NCBI RefSeq assembly: GCF_030867095.1
Contig: NC_081824.1
Span: forward strand, 251,597,956 to 251,661,955
From: Alligator mississippiensis
Taxonomy: Eukaryota > Chordata > Crocodylia > Alligatoridae
DNA: 64,000 bases
Direction: 5' to 3'
A program made the position numbers and the translations under genes. This document shows positions 43,433 through 54,509 of this stretch, one piece after another; position 1 is the first letter of the stretch, and every line of letters starts with the position of its first letter. Below the pieces are notes generated by a model, which worked only from the letters and a program-made list of their open reading frames with translations, was not told the DNA's origin and searched no databases.

Positions 43433-45700
43433 AGTCATACGATCATAGCAAACTAGGGCTGGAAGGGACCTCCAGAAGTCATCCACTCCAACCCCCTGCC
43501 TGAGGCAGGATCATCCCTATCCAAACCATCCCATACAAATCCATAATACTAACATATTTGTAAATCTACCATCAAACCTGAAACAACATAGACCTAACAA
43601 CCTAACCTACTACAGGTAAAGCAGGGTGTGACAGGGGGCCAGGTTAAGGCCAAATGTCAACATTGGCCTGCCTACCTGTCTATGTAAGGCAGGCCACCCA
43701 GTCTCTCTTGCCACACCTTGTTGTTATAACACTAGTTGTAATAATGCAGGAAGCTGTCCATTTAATGCTCTAGTGACTAGGGCTTTAAACACAACTCTGA
43801 ACTCCTCTTATCATGTCCCATGCCTCATAAATGGCATCCATATTGCACAGTGCCTCACACAGACCCGTGCTCCAGGGTCTCACTGGGAATCTCACTCCCC
43901 CCTGGAACACATCATCACTATAACACCACATTGTGTATTCAGTTACCCACTATGACTCCCCTGGCCCCCTACTGACTGCACCCAGCCTTTGGGCTCTGCT
44001 TGCACCAGGTATCCTCACACGCACACTGCACACCCTCTCACTGAGGTTTACCTTCTCCTTTGCCCCCTCTCTAGTGCAACAACTTACTCACTGGGGCCCA
44101 CTCACTAATTTACTTCCATGCAGCCCTTCAGGTTGCCCCTTGCAGCCCTACTCTGCATTGGCCTCTAGCCCCACTCTGGACTCTTCAGTTCCCCTTTCCA
44201 AGGGCCACTGGGGTCTTACATCCCCATGAGGCTCAGGCATCACATAGACATACCTGGCCCCTTCCTGACCCCTCACTGAGACCAACCCCATGCCCCTTCT
44301 CTAGGGCATGGGGTCTGACACCCCACGTGCTCAGGTGTCCATGGACATGCTTGGCCCCCTGCTCTTAATAACCCACCAGATGGTGGGAGCTGGCATTAAA
44401 AGGTGCCCCTACCTGCCTTTCACTGGGGAGGCAACTGACCTGGCATTTCTGGGAAGCTACCCCACCATGAGCAGCCCTACCCGGCCATCCTTCCCCAGCA
44501 AGGTACAGTTTTCAGTCATGCTGAGGATCAATGCAGGCCTACCTGCCCTTAGTCTCATTCTTTTTGAGGACCTGGATATAGTTCTTGAGCTGCTCTCTCT
44601 CCTGGGCTCATCTCTCACACCAACACCCCTAGCAGCCTCCTTCATCACAGCCAGCCTCCTGACTGACCTCTACCTTCTGTTGGCTGTGATATCCCCAACT
44701 TCAAGAGGACCTTCAGCCTATATAGGCTCTGGCCCCACCTCCAGGCCAGTCTGGGTGCCATATAGACCTTCGTAGCTCTGGCCTGCCCCTCATGGTGGGC
44801 TCAAATACCCTTTGGCCTTATGGCCCTGGCCCCCTTACATTGACCAGTCAAGGGATCAGAAGGTCAGCATAGCAGCTGCTGCCCTCCATATGCCAGAGCA
44901 GCCCCCCTTTGGGCCCCACCCTAGAGCCATCACCCCAAGCCAGGCTGACCTAGCTCCCCAACAAAGCTGCATGATGTCTAGTTCCACTGGGCTCACCTGA
45001 GCCCCCTAGCTTCATCCTTGCCCAATCTAATCAGGGCCTGCCTAGCCCCCACATAGGCCTGCAAGTTGTAAACCACTTTTCTAGGCTGGGCCTTGCTCTC
45101 TCTCTCTCAGCCCAAGCCTTCTCCCTGGGGCTCAAGACCCTACTTGGCCCCCAGGAACCTCCTGCCATCCCTCTAGGTCCTCCCTTACCTTCAAGGATGC
45201 TCCAAGCAGCAGCTCAGCTGGGTGTTGTTGTTCCAGCTACCAGCAGCAGACTGCTGGCTCATCCCTGATGCCTGAGCTAAAATGGAGGCTGCTCAGTCCT
45301 CTCCTCCAACCACATGGCCCCTCCAGAGGCCATGTGACCACCTCATCAGGGCTGGCTGCACCTGCCAGTTGCCCTGCTGCCTACTTTCACCCTTAAAGTG
45401 GCAGGCACCAAAGATGCTCTGCCACATAGGGGAACCATGGCAGCCAGTGTCCTGCTTCTATAAAATATTGTCATTATATGCTCAACAGGTCCTGGGTAGA
45501 GGGCCACACCGCCCTGCTACGGAGGAAGGTAAAAACCCTCAAGGTCCATATTAGTGGGGTAAACCATGGGGTAAAATTCCTTCCTGATCTCACATATGGT
45601 GATCAGTCTGTCCCTGAGCGGAGGTGCAAAACTGTAACCAGAAATCTCCAGCTTTGGTCCCAGTAGAAACATTGACACACCCCAGTCAAAGTCTCCAGTT
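43433..45700 (-). mobile_element. CR1-type fragment split by an LTR-like block
   Basis: The left part (43433-43626) begins with the CR1 3' end complement (gatcatagcaaactagggct, then ggaagggacctccagaag). The right part (45427-about 45700) carries the further-upstream motif ggggtaaaattccttcctga followed by tatggtgatcag, which I recognise from reptilian CR1 sequences in reverse orientation. The two parts read as one element when the 1.8-kb block at 43627-45426 is set aside. No open frame remains. Confidence 0.6.
43627..45426. mobile_element. LTR-like insertion within a CR1 fragment
   Basis: A ~1.8-kb C-rich block starts tgtgac and ends gccaca, the short TG...CA inverted ends of retroviral-type LTRs. 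It is flanked by caggg (43622-43626) and taggg (45427-45431), 4 of 5 matching as a target duplication. A ctatatagg TATA-like motif is at about 44718. No internal retroviral genes are present, so it would be a solo LTR. Open frames within (43933-44229, 44308-44775) are Pro/Leu-rich and have no domain. Length is at the high end for an LTR. Confidence 0.5.
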
Positions 45701-46138
45701 CATGAGCTCCTTGCAGTTTCCAATTTTGCACTAAGAGGTTGGGGACCCATTCCCTTCCTCCAGCCATGGGGGTGAGTCTGGCCATACTGGAGGAGAGTGG
45801 TACTGAAAAATCTGATTGGAGAGAAACTTCCACTGCCTAGAAACGTTCTGAGTGAGCCTTCATACTTCTGTTTCTCTAATCTTCCAGGAGCAGGATTTAT
45901 CTACATTCCCTGTGAAGCATTTAGATACAATGGAGGGAAGCAGAACCTAGATAAAATAATAGACAAAGCCTTACCTCTATTTTATTAAAATCTTTGATGA
46001 TAGCCATCCACTTAAATACTGTTAATCCACATGTTATTAACATGGAGTCATACCCTCCCAATACATCAGTTGTTTTGGATCTATCTGGGCCTACCAATCA
46101 TTTTGGGGACAACCCCCCCCCCCCCCCCCCACACACAC
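45701..46138. other. No gene recognised; C-run at the right edge
   Basis: The stretch between two CR1 pieces contains a pure C-run (46113-46130) continuing into (AC)n to 46140. No exon or repeat family is recognised in the remainder. Confidence 0.45.
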
Positions 46139-46846
46139 ACATGTACAGGCTTGGCAACACCAAACTGGCCAGCACCACAAATGAAAGGGACCTGGGGGTA
46201 ATAATAGACCACAGTATGAGTATGAGCCTGCAGTGTGACCATGATGCCCTGGCATGCATCAGGAAAATAATGGAAAATAATACCCTGGCATGCATCAATC
46301 AATGCATCTCCAGCAAAACTAGGGAAGTGATTCTTCTACCCATTGGTAGGACTGCAGCTGGAGTACTGCATCCAGTACTGGGCACTACACTTCAATAAGG
46401 ATGTGGTAAAGCTCGAGAAAGTCCAGAGGAGGGCCACCTGTATGATCACAGACTGGCATGAGGAAAGGCAGAGGGACCTGGGACTCTTCAGCCGTCTCTT
46501 TTTCAGGCTGAAGAGAGGACTTGGTAACAGCTTACCGCTACATCAGGAGCATACATCAAGGGCTCAGTGAACAACTGTTCACCAGGGTGCCCTTGGGGAT
46601 AACCAGGAGTAATGACCATAAACTCCTAGAAGATTGTTTCAGGTTCAACATGAGGCTTCTTCACAGCCAGAGTGTCCAGACTGTGGAATAAGCTCCCTCC
46701 AGAGGTGGTGCAATCGCCTACCCTGGAAATCTTCAAGAGGAGGCTGGACAGTTGTCTTCCTGCCTGGTGCAGGGGGCTGGACCCAAAGATCTTCCAAGGT
46801 CCCATCCAGCCCCGCAATCTATGAATCTATGAATGAATCTATGGAA
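46139..46846 (+). mobile_element. CR1 LINE 3' fragment, frameshifted
   Basis: A plus-strand CR1 C-terminal region: TKLASTTNERDLGVIIDHSMSMSLQCD (46160-46240) and NTLACINQCISSKTREVIL, then in a shifted frame LEYCIQYWALHFNKDVVKLEKVQRRATCM (46355-46445). A 27-base partial duplication of the gcatgcatca..aaaata words lies at 46248-46296. It ends with gggggctggacccaaagatc and a ctatgaatctatgaatga tail. Several frame breaks make it a dead copy. Confidence 0.85.
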
Positions 46847-47815
46847 TTTATTCATGACCTATGCTGACTCCAAACAGTGCTCTAAACAGGAGGTTCAGAG
46901 AAATAATGTTGTATCAATAGGTAAAGTCAACAGTTAAGAGGCCAGACTTCACACTTGGGGATTCATTGTGACATCCAAGTGCCTGTGATAATGCACAATC
47001 TAGTTAGTGTGTGCCCAGCAGACCTGTTTATTGGCTGTGGTGTCACAAGCTACTCAAAGGTTCAGTTCTGCAAGCTACTCAATCTCATTTCAACAGTTTG
47101 TCAAAAATGGGTATGCTGGTTATCCCCTAAGGATGAATTAATTCTCTTCCATATACCTTGATAGTCAGAATGAACCTAACCCAAATCACTTAATTCATAT
47201 GTATGTCCACAAAAATGTGTCATGAATTAATTAATGGAATCACATTGCAGTGTAACTCCACTTAAAAAAGAGGAGTGGGCAATGTAGAAACCCACTGATA
47301 AAAAGATGGCTGCAGAGTCATTATGCTACCATCAGGTTGCAACTGTACCAGATTCTCCGTAAAATGAATGCAATAGTTCCTGAAGACAGCCTTTGTTGTC
47401 TCCATCTATTAGATGTTTTCTGGGCAGCCATATATTTTTCATTTATTTCTTGTCAATTGGCCAGAGCAGCCAGCTTCAGCACATAGCCATACACTGTTTT
47501 ATCTGAACTAGCATATGCCAAGATGAATAGAGACTAAGATCCTTTATGGCAAAAGCTTCATTCTCAAGATGGTACAGGAGCAGAAGAATCTGAGTCAGCA
47601 AGAAGGCTTCTAGCATTCAGCCAAAACATGTCATTGCTGTTGTTGGGACAGAAGAAACCTACTTTCTATTAAAATCCAACAGCCAACCTTTTTCTTGAAA
47701 ACCTAAGTCTGACCTATGCATGACCCACACCCTCATTGTGAGAAAACACAGTCCTCCATATTGAGAGGTGGGCAGGTGGTCCCTGTGAACTTTCCTGTCT
47801 AAAATTCTTCCTTTT
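46847..47815. other. Unique sequence; no gene recognised
   Basis: About 1 kb with frequent stops in all frames and no recognised repeat or exon. Confidence 0.45.
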
Positions 47816-48059
47816 ATTTCTGTGCGGGCCGGGGGTGAGCCGGGCGTGTCTTTGCGCACATGGGCTGTGGCCAGCAGCCCGGGCACGCAGGGCCAGAGGA
47901 AACCACGCGGCGGCAAGGCACGCACGGGCTAGAATTAGTCACAGAGGCGTAATGGTTGATTGAAAGATTATTTACTTACACCCAAGATGGTCGCGGTGTA
48001 GGCTGGACAGTTTCCAGGTGCAGCTCCGCTTAAATCCTTGTTGGAGGATTACGACAAAT

Positions 48060-48187
48060 TCGGTTCTTTGGCCCCGGAGTTGTTAAGGCTCCGCAGGTTC
48101 GGCAATTTCTTTCCCACGGAGTTGTCGAAGCTCCGTGGGCTCTGTTCGGTTCTCAGGCCCCGGAGTTGTTAAATCTCCGTGGGTTCG
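48060..48187 (-). repeat. Three tandem ~42-bp hairpin units inside the LTR
   Basis: Three successive units share ggttc...cggagttgt...ctccg. Each can form a hairpin. In the central unit the stem is a perfect 9-bp pair (cccacggag 48113-48121 with ctccgtggg 48131-48139) around a 9-base loop. The outer units keep 5-bp cggag/ctccg stems with compensated surroundings. Confidence 0.85.
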
Positions 48188-48393
48188 AAAATTGAGTATA
48201 TAGGAAAGGGATACGTCTAGGATTGCGCTCGGCGACGGGGAGAGGCCAGAGGCTTTTTAGACCTCTGTTGCCTGCTTAAGAAATGCGTTGGGTCCGTGAG
48301 GTTGCGCAGCGCTTAGAGATCTTCACGCTCTCTAAGTGATTTCTCTCCTGGTGTTCGTGGAGTCCTCCAACTTGGGCAGAAACCACTCAAGCT

Positions 48394-48400
48394 CTTTATA
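48394..48400 (-). promoter_or_regulatory. TATA box of the solo LTR
   Basis: TATAAAG reads on the minus strand, about 50 bases downstream of an inverted CCAAT box (48451-48455 on the plus strand reads ccaat). The spacing suits an LTR U3 promoter and sets the element's orientation as minus. Confidence 0.65.
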
Positions 48401-48740
48401 CAGCTAACAAGCCAGTCGCTAGCCGTTACGTGTGCATATATTAGAATCGGCCAATAATGTGGCACGGATCTTCATACAAATGGCGGGAACTCCTTTGCAC
48501 CGTGCATTTCTGAGATGCAAAAGAAATGCACCATGCAAAGAAAGCTACAAATTGGCGGGAAATTCCCCATTGCACCGGAGTTCTCTTCTGCAGCAGAGAA
48601 CTCCACCGTGCAAGGAAGCTGCAATTTAGCGGGAACATAATTTAGCGATGCCGAAGCACACACAAACAAAAACTCACAACTTTGGGTTGTGACAATTTCC
48701 AACAGGATCCAGTATTCCTCATTTCCTCTGAGATTATTTA

Positions 48741-49262
48741 GAATCATAGAATAATTGAAAATTAGGGATGGAAGGGACCTCAGTAGGCATCTACTCCCAA
48801 CCCCCTACTCAAAGCAGGACCATCCCCAACTAGATCATCCCAGACAGGGCTTTGTCTAGCTGGCTCTTTAAAACCTCCAGTGATGAAAATTCCACAGCCT
48901 CGCTGGGTAACCTGTTCCAGTGTTTTACTACCCTTCTAGTGAGAAAATTCTTCCTAATGTCTAAACTTCCCTTGTTGCACCTTGAGATCATTGCTCCTTG
49001 TTCTGTCATCTGCCACCACTGGGAGCAGTCTAGCTCCATCCTCTTTCAAATCCCCCTTTGGGTAGTTGAAGGCTGCTATTAAATCTCCTCCCAATCGTCT
49101 CTTCTCTAGACTAAATACTCCCAGGTAACTCAGCCTCTCTTCATAAATTATGTACCCTAACCCCCTCACCATTTTTGTTGCCCTCCGCTGGACTCTTCTC
49201 AATTTGTCCACATCCTTTCTGTAGTGGGGGGCCCAAAACTGAACACAGTACTCCAAATGTGG
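48741..49262 (-). mobile_element. CR1 LINE 3' fragment of an older subfamily
   Basis: A minus-strand CR1-clade 3' end (gaatcatagaataattgaaa, then attagggatggaagggacct on the plus strand) and upstream C-terminal ORF2. In translation [61 protein letters not shown] and later [20 protein letters not shown] appear in two frames. It resembles the copy at 62140-62906 ([24 protein letters not shown]) more than the others, so they share a subfamily. Confidence 0.85.
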
Positions 49263-49552
49263 ATTTATAGGTGGATTTGTAGCTGTTAGTCTGCTACTGT
49301 GTTTTTCACCCCCAAAGGTTGATATAAATGGCCAAAGTCATTGTGGAACCCCTGACGAAACTCGTCCACAACTCATGGCACTCTGGAGAAATCCTTGAAG
49401 ACTGGAAGAGGGCCAATGTTGTGCCCATCCACAAGAAGAGCAGGAGGGAGGACCCAGGTAACTATAGGCCAATCAGCCTAACTTAAATCCTAGGGAAAAT
49501 CCTAGAAAAGTTCATCAAGGAGTCTATCTGTGATAATCTTGCAGAAGGTAAG

Positions 49553-51123
49553 TGTCACGATGGGGTCCTATAGGAGGGCCGTGACCTCCTTAAGGCCCTC
49601 TCTCCGTGCCAATTCAGCCCAAGGGCACCCTCTATTCTCGCCCGCCACGTCTTGCTGGTAAATATAATAGGGAGGCTGCCTTGTGTCTCCTTGGGCACGT
49701 AAACTCCTGGACCCCTCGTGGGTCTTATCCTGCACCCATGGGTGCCTTGGGGCACCCTAGCCTTATGGTCTACGCATGGCTCCTACCACCCCTAATACCA
49801 CGCCCCAAGCCTCGCTGATGTACTGGACGTTAGTCTGTCAGCATGCCCGCTTCCCCAGGCCTCCTCTGTAGTCTAGCCTGCTCTCCTGGGCTCTCTCCAA
49901 TATACAGCCCCTCACTGGGAATCTCGTCGAGCCCCCCTCTGGGCCTTCTCTAAAATAATCTAGCCCGCCACGGGACTTCCTAGCGGGTCTCCGGTCCTTT
50001 AGGCCAACCGCACGGCTACCCTCTCTGATCCCAGCTCGCCGTGCTACTATCCCCTTTTGCTGGGGACCACCACAGCACCTTGCCTTTCTCCTGGGGCGCT
50101 GTACTACTAACCCCTCCCGTCGGGGTCCACCGCAGCACCTGGCCCCTATCTGAGGGCTGTTGCCGCACTAGCCTACAGCCGTGCTCGCTACGCCTGTCTC
50201 AGGCTCCTCAATAGTCTCCCTTCTCGGGGACCTTACATGCCCGCGCTGGGCTTCTCAATAATATCGCGCCCTCTCTGGGGCTCGCTGTGCCCACACTGGG
50301 CTCCTTAATAATGGCGCCCCCTCTCTGGGGCTCGCTGTGCCCCGCGGGGCTCCTTAATAGTGCCACCCCCTCTCTGGGGCTCGCTGTGCCCCACTGGGCT
50401 TCTCTAAAGGGCGCTCCCCCTTCCTGGGGCTTGCCACACCCACGTTCAGGCTTCCTGGTAGTGCCCCCTCCTGGGGCTCATCGTGCCCACGCTGGGGCTT
50501 CTCAAAATGCCCCTCTCCGGGGCTGGGGTCTACGCACCCCGCAAGTTGCGCCCTTACTGGCGCCGGAGTCCTCACTCCCTTGTGAGTCCCTGATAAGGAT
50601 ACTGCGCCCTCACTAGCGCTAGGGCCCCACACCCTGTGGGCCCTTATGAGTACACTGCGCCCTCTTCAGGTGCTGGGGCCCCACCCCTCTGGGGTCCCTA
50701 TGAGGCCTCCTCCAACCCCTTATAGCCTCACCCTAGCCACCAGTGTAATAGCAACAACGCAAACGCAAAACACAAGCCTCTAGGCTATAACATAACTATA
50801 AGCTGCCTGGCTATAACTTAGCATCATGGCTCAAGCCTCCAGAGCTATCATGAACTATACTTGCAATCAGGCTTCTACCCATAACTCAACTGAGAGAGCT
50901 CCTGCCTCTCCAGCTGCTGGTAGGGAACTGCCAGCCTGGCTTCAGCCCTGGGCTTTATAAGGGCCAGGCCCTGCCTCCTACCGGCAGCTGACTCTCCTTA
51001 GTTGCCCCGGCAACCCACAGCTGTACTCCCTAATCACCGCTAGGGCTCCTTATGCACTGCCAGAGCTTTTCCTCTGGCAGTTTTCCCCTCTCTAGGAGCG
51101 GGGCAGCGAGGTGCGCCGTGACA
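49553..51123 (+). mobile_element. LTR-like insertion with 5-bp duplication, inside a CR1
   Basis: A 1571-bp block begins tgtcacg and ends cgtgaca, a perfect 7-bp inverted terminus with TG...CA ends. It is flanked by a perfect 5-bp duplication gtaag (49548-49552 and 51124-51128). It interrupts a CR1 whose halves match up across it. The interior is C-rich and holds three kinds of tandem repeat (see the entry at 50216-50520). A TATA-like tttataag sits at about 50954, which suggests plus orientation with a short transcribed end. No retroviral gene is present, so it is best read as a solo LTR, unusually long and repeat-laden. Confidence 0.75.
50216..50520 (+). repeat. Minisatellite of ~48-bp units within the LTR
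   Basis: Six imperfect units each carry ctctctggggctcgctgtgc followed by a cactgggctccttaata-type segment and a cgcccc end. A ~75-bp unit (caccacagcacct...) repeats twice just before (about 50030-50150) and a ~62-bp unit (actgcgccctc...ggggccccac) three times just after (about 50545-50700). Confidence 0.85.
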
Positions 51124-52434
51124 GTAAGATTCTGAATGACAGCCAGCATGGCTTCATCACGGGCAGGTCTTGCCTCACCAACCTCATCTCCTTCTATGAC
51201 CAGGTAACTCGCCACCTGGACACAAGAGAGTAGGTTGACATTGTATACCTTGACTTTCAAAAGGCCTTTGATCTAGTATCCCATGATGTCCTTGTGATAA
51301 AATTGGAGGATTGTGGGCTTAACTCCAAGACAGCCAGGCGGGTGAGAAACTGGCTGCAGTATAGGACCCAGAGTGTCGTAGTGAAGGGATTTGTGTCATC
51401 CTGGTGAGAAGTAGGCAGTGGTGTCCTGCAGGGGTTGGTGCTCAGTCCAGTACTTTTCAAAATCTTTATTAACAATTTGGATGTGGGGGTGGAGAGCTCG
51501 CTGGCCAAGTTCACGGATAACACCAACTTACAGGGAAGCATGTTTATGCTTGAAGATAGGCTACAGTTACAGGTGTACCTAGACAGGCTAGCAAGTTGAG
51601 CAGATCGGAACCTGAAGAAGTTCAGCGTCGAGAAATGTAAAGTGCTCCACCTTGGGATGAGCAAACCCCAACACATCTATAGGGTTGGCAGCACCAAACT
51701 GACTAGCACCATGAATGAAAGGGACATGAGGGATAATAATAGACCACAGTATGAATATGAGCTGGCAGTGCGATGCTATAGCCAGTAGGGCAAATAATAC
51801 TCTGACATGCATCAATAGATTTATCTCCAGCAAAACCAAGGAGGAATTTCTTCTGCTCTACTCAGCACTGGTGAGACTGCAGCTGGAGTACTGCATCCAG
51901 TTCTGGGCACCACACTTTAACAAGGATGTGAACAAGCTGAGAGAGTCCAAAGAAGAGCCAACCATATGATCAGAGTCTTAAAAGGCAAGCCATACGAAGA
52001 AAGGCTGAGGGATCTGGGACTCTTCAGCCTGAGGAAAAGAAGGCTGAGAGGGGACCTGGTAGCAGCTTACCACTACACTAGGGGAGTACATCAAGGGCTT
52101 GTTAAACAACTTTTCACCAGGGCACCTGAGGGGATAACCCGGAGTAATGGCCACAAACTCCTGGAACATTGATTCAGGCTCAACATTAGGAAAAACTTCT
52201 TTATAGTCAGTGTCCAGACTGTGGAATAAGCTCCCTCCAGAGGTGGTGCAATCACGTACCCTGGAAATCTTCAAGAGGAGACTAAACAGTCACCTGGCTG
52301 GGGTCCCCTGACCTCCAGTTATCCTTCCTGCTTGGTGAAGGGGGCTAGACCCGATGATCTTCCAGGTCCCTTCTGGCCTTACAATCTATGAATCTATGAA
52401 TAGTTCAATGGTCAATTAAATTATACCTGCATAT

Positions 52435-53276
52435 AAGGGGTGTGCAAAACAGGCCCTATACGATTTGGATTCGGATTCGGATTCAGCCCGAATCAGGGAC
52501 AGTGATTCCATTTGTTGATTTGGTTCACTGTCCCCAATTTGATTCAGCCAAATCTGAATCTGAAGATTCGATGCTGATTCAGAGAATCAGCGATTTGGCC
52601 ATAGACACAGCTTTAAATGTTTTTTCTACATACCTCGAGATACCAGGTGCAGCTCGTAAATGTTGTGATGCTGGGGTGGATGGAGCATCCCACAGCAGCG
52701 CGGACGGCCCCCCCCACGTGCTTGGCAGCAAACCTGGAAGTGGATCAGAAATAGTTCTGGTCCACTTCTGGGTCCACCAGGAGTGCGTGGGCCCTTCCCC
52801 CGCCGCACCTTCCCAGCTCAGCGATTGGCCACAGGGGGACCCCAGGTGCCCCCCCAGACCCAGGAGGCACCAGTCACTGAGCCAGGGGGAAAGGGCGTGT
52901 GGGGAGCTCCCCCACACGCTCTCTGGCAGACCTAAAAGTAGACTGCAAGTGCTTCTGGTCCACTTCTGGGTCTGCTACCAAGCATGCTGGGGAGCCCCCC
53001 CCCCCCCCCCCCCCCCCCATTTCCGTGGGATGCTCCATCCACCCCACCATCTCAGCATTCACAAGCCACCTGCTGCCTAGAGGTATGTAGAAAAAACATT
53101 TAAATCTGTCTCTATGTTTGCATCACCAAATCTTTCTGAATCGATTCAGAGGGTTCCGCTTCAAATCGGAGAGATTAAAGGGTCCTCTGATTCAATTTGG
53201 ATTTGAAGATTCAGCCACCGAATTGGGCCGAATCTCCACCAAATCGAAGCAGGGACTGAAGCTTCACACAGCCCTA
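52435..53276. mobile_element. Foldback-type hAT element, copy 2, with perfect 8-bp duplication
   Basis: An 842-bp element flanked by a perfect 8-bp duplication ctgcatat (52427-52434 and 53277-53284). It is the same family as 21757-22621: its right end, on the other strand, reads tagggctgtgtgaagctt, then attcggcccaattcggtggc. The whole element is a long imperfect palindrome. The left arm words ttaaatgttttttctacata, ggtggatggagcatccca and gaagtgga recur in mirror order on the right arm. A 24-base C-run (52995-53018) sits in the right arm. The 212-codon open frame over it is a by-product. Confidence 0.8.
52995..53018. repeat. C-run of 24 bases
   Basis: A pure C homopolymer within the right arm of the foldback element. 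Its exact length is likely to be unreliable in most sequencing data. Confidence 0.95.
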
Positions 53277-53469
53277 CTGCATATATACTTCATGGCCAAC
53301 ACTTTCAAAACCTGAGTGCCTAAAGTTAGCCTGCTAAATTCAAACATGGATGTCATCAAACAAGATTTGAACATTTTGACCTACATATTTATCTCCCAAA
53401 CAACCTTTGTTAAAACCCAGGTAGGGATGCTTGAAGGGAAAACCCACCTACCTGTAAAAGAGCAAAGAA

Positions 53470-54500
53470 ATACATATCTCGGATTACGGTCCCTTAAGCT
53501 AAAACAAGATGTAGACCTGAGTTTTGATCTGAGATATGAAGTTTGGGTGGAAAAGGAACCATGAAGGTAACGGGGAAAAATCCACTGGTCCTACTTCATG
53601 CTGGAACAAGTGAGACTGGGACAAGTGACAAGTTCCTGCTGGAATGATCAGGAGATAACTGCATTAGGCTGGAGAAGACAGCACAAAGTAGTTGAACTTC
53701 AGGTAAACTTCAGTGGATTTCTCCTTCAGTTCCTAGAGAGGGAAGATGAAAGTTTGACAAAATGGATCGAAGAATGCCTCGGGCTGGCAAGTTGAGGCAG
53801 GTTTGGGGACACAGAAAGTGGGCTTTTCCCTGAGAGATGAATGCACCTGAGTACCTGGGGAGACAGTCCTCCAGGAACAAAGCTGACTAATAGGAACTTT
53901 AAACTGAGAGTTGAGGGCAGGGTGAGAGTTTTGTTTAACCTCTATGTCTGTCTAGTATGTGGGAGGAGCATAATCAGGCAAACAAGATTACAGCAATAGG
54001 TAAACGAATGTCAGCGGGCAGACAAACAGGCCATAAAGAAGAAGAATGTATTACTATTGATAAGAATGGTAGTGATACAATTAGTGAAGGGACTCTGCTT
54101 GGACAGCTAGGGAACAGGAGTGGCTTGTAAGTAGTAAGTGCCATGGTTTGCATGCAAATACCAGGAGGCTTGGTCACAAAATGGAGGCATTTGAACTCCT
54201 GGCACAGGACATATAAAATGAGACACAATCCAGCTAACAGGAAGGTGGTGGAACAGCAGCTTTCACTGTTCAGGAAAGATAGGAGTAAAGGCAGTGGGAC
54301 ATTGTATATTAATAACAAGACTCTGGGGAAGGATGGTGAGAGTTATTCTGCAGGTAGTCCTAGGAACCTGGTATTAACCTCCAGGGTCTTATATAAATCT
54401 GAGTTGAGATTTCTGCTATGTTGTCAGAGAAACTGTACAGAGAGTTGCATCCTTAAGGGAGATGTAAAACAAATGCTGCTAACAATCATAGGGCTTAGAT
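53470..54500 (+). mobile_element. Possible old CR1/L3-like ORF1 remnant
   Basis: A degraded plus-strand translation near 53575-53640 reads PLVLLHAGTSETGTSDKFLLE, which resembles the LHVGTNDTG block of the esterase-like domain in CR1/L3 ORF1. It is followed at suitable distance by SGKLQWISPSVPRE, reminiscent of the VVFSSILPVRG block. Stops and frameshifts are frequent. Downstream to 54500 no further domain can be named. RT remnants on the same strand at 55640-58620 could belong to the same ancient element. Confidence 0.4.
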
Positions 54501-54509
54501 ATTCTTAGG

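Larger units (their letters stand above)
47821..48694 (-). mobile_element. Solo LTR of an endogenous retrovirus, perfect 5-bp duplication
   Basis: An 874-bp block starts tgtgc and ends tgaca, the TG...CA ends of an LTR, and is flanked by a perfect 5-bp duplication atttc (47816-47820 and 48695-48699). On the minus strand it has the order of an LTR: upstream direct repeats built on cttgcac/ggtgc and cccgc words (about 48640-48480), an inverted CCAAT box (48450-48455), a TATAAAG box (48400-48394), then a hairpin-rich transcribed part. It is CpG-rich unlike its flanks. No gag, pol or env lies on either side, so it is a solo LTR left by recombination. The exact duplication suggests a relatively recent insertion. 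Confidence 0.85.
49325..52404 (+). mobile_element. CR1 LINE split by a solo LTR
   Basis: The 5' part (49325-49552) encodes EPLTKLVHNSWHSGEILEDW, then KRANVVPIHKKSRREDPGNY and RPISLT. The 3' part (51124-52404) resumes with the SQHGFITGRSC-type block and carries degenerate reverse transcriptase (LDFQKAFDLVSHDVLV; a FTDN-type box near 51513 in place of FADD) through to a tail of repeated ctatgaat units (52387-52403). The reading frame is broken by many stops and indels. Set the LTR at 49553-51123 and one copy of gtaag aside and the two parts join without a gap. Confidence 0.85.

Noticed and set aside
44308..44775. Open frame of 155 codons, plus strand
   Set aside because: Within the C-rich LTR-like block; Leu/Pro/Ser-rich with no retroviral domain.
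43622..45431. Reading the TGTGAC block as a full provirus
   Set aside because: No gag, pol, env, primer-binding site or second LTR can be seen; only the terminal features of a single LTR are present.
50287..50616. Repetitive open frame of 109 codons, plus strand
   Set aside because: Translation of the ~48-bp minisatellite, whose unit length is a multiple of three; no sign of coding selection.
52442..53080. Open frame of 212 codons, plus strand
   Set aside because: Runs across the foldback element and a C-run that gives a polyproline stretch; product of palindromic non-coding DNA.
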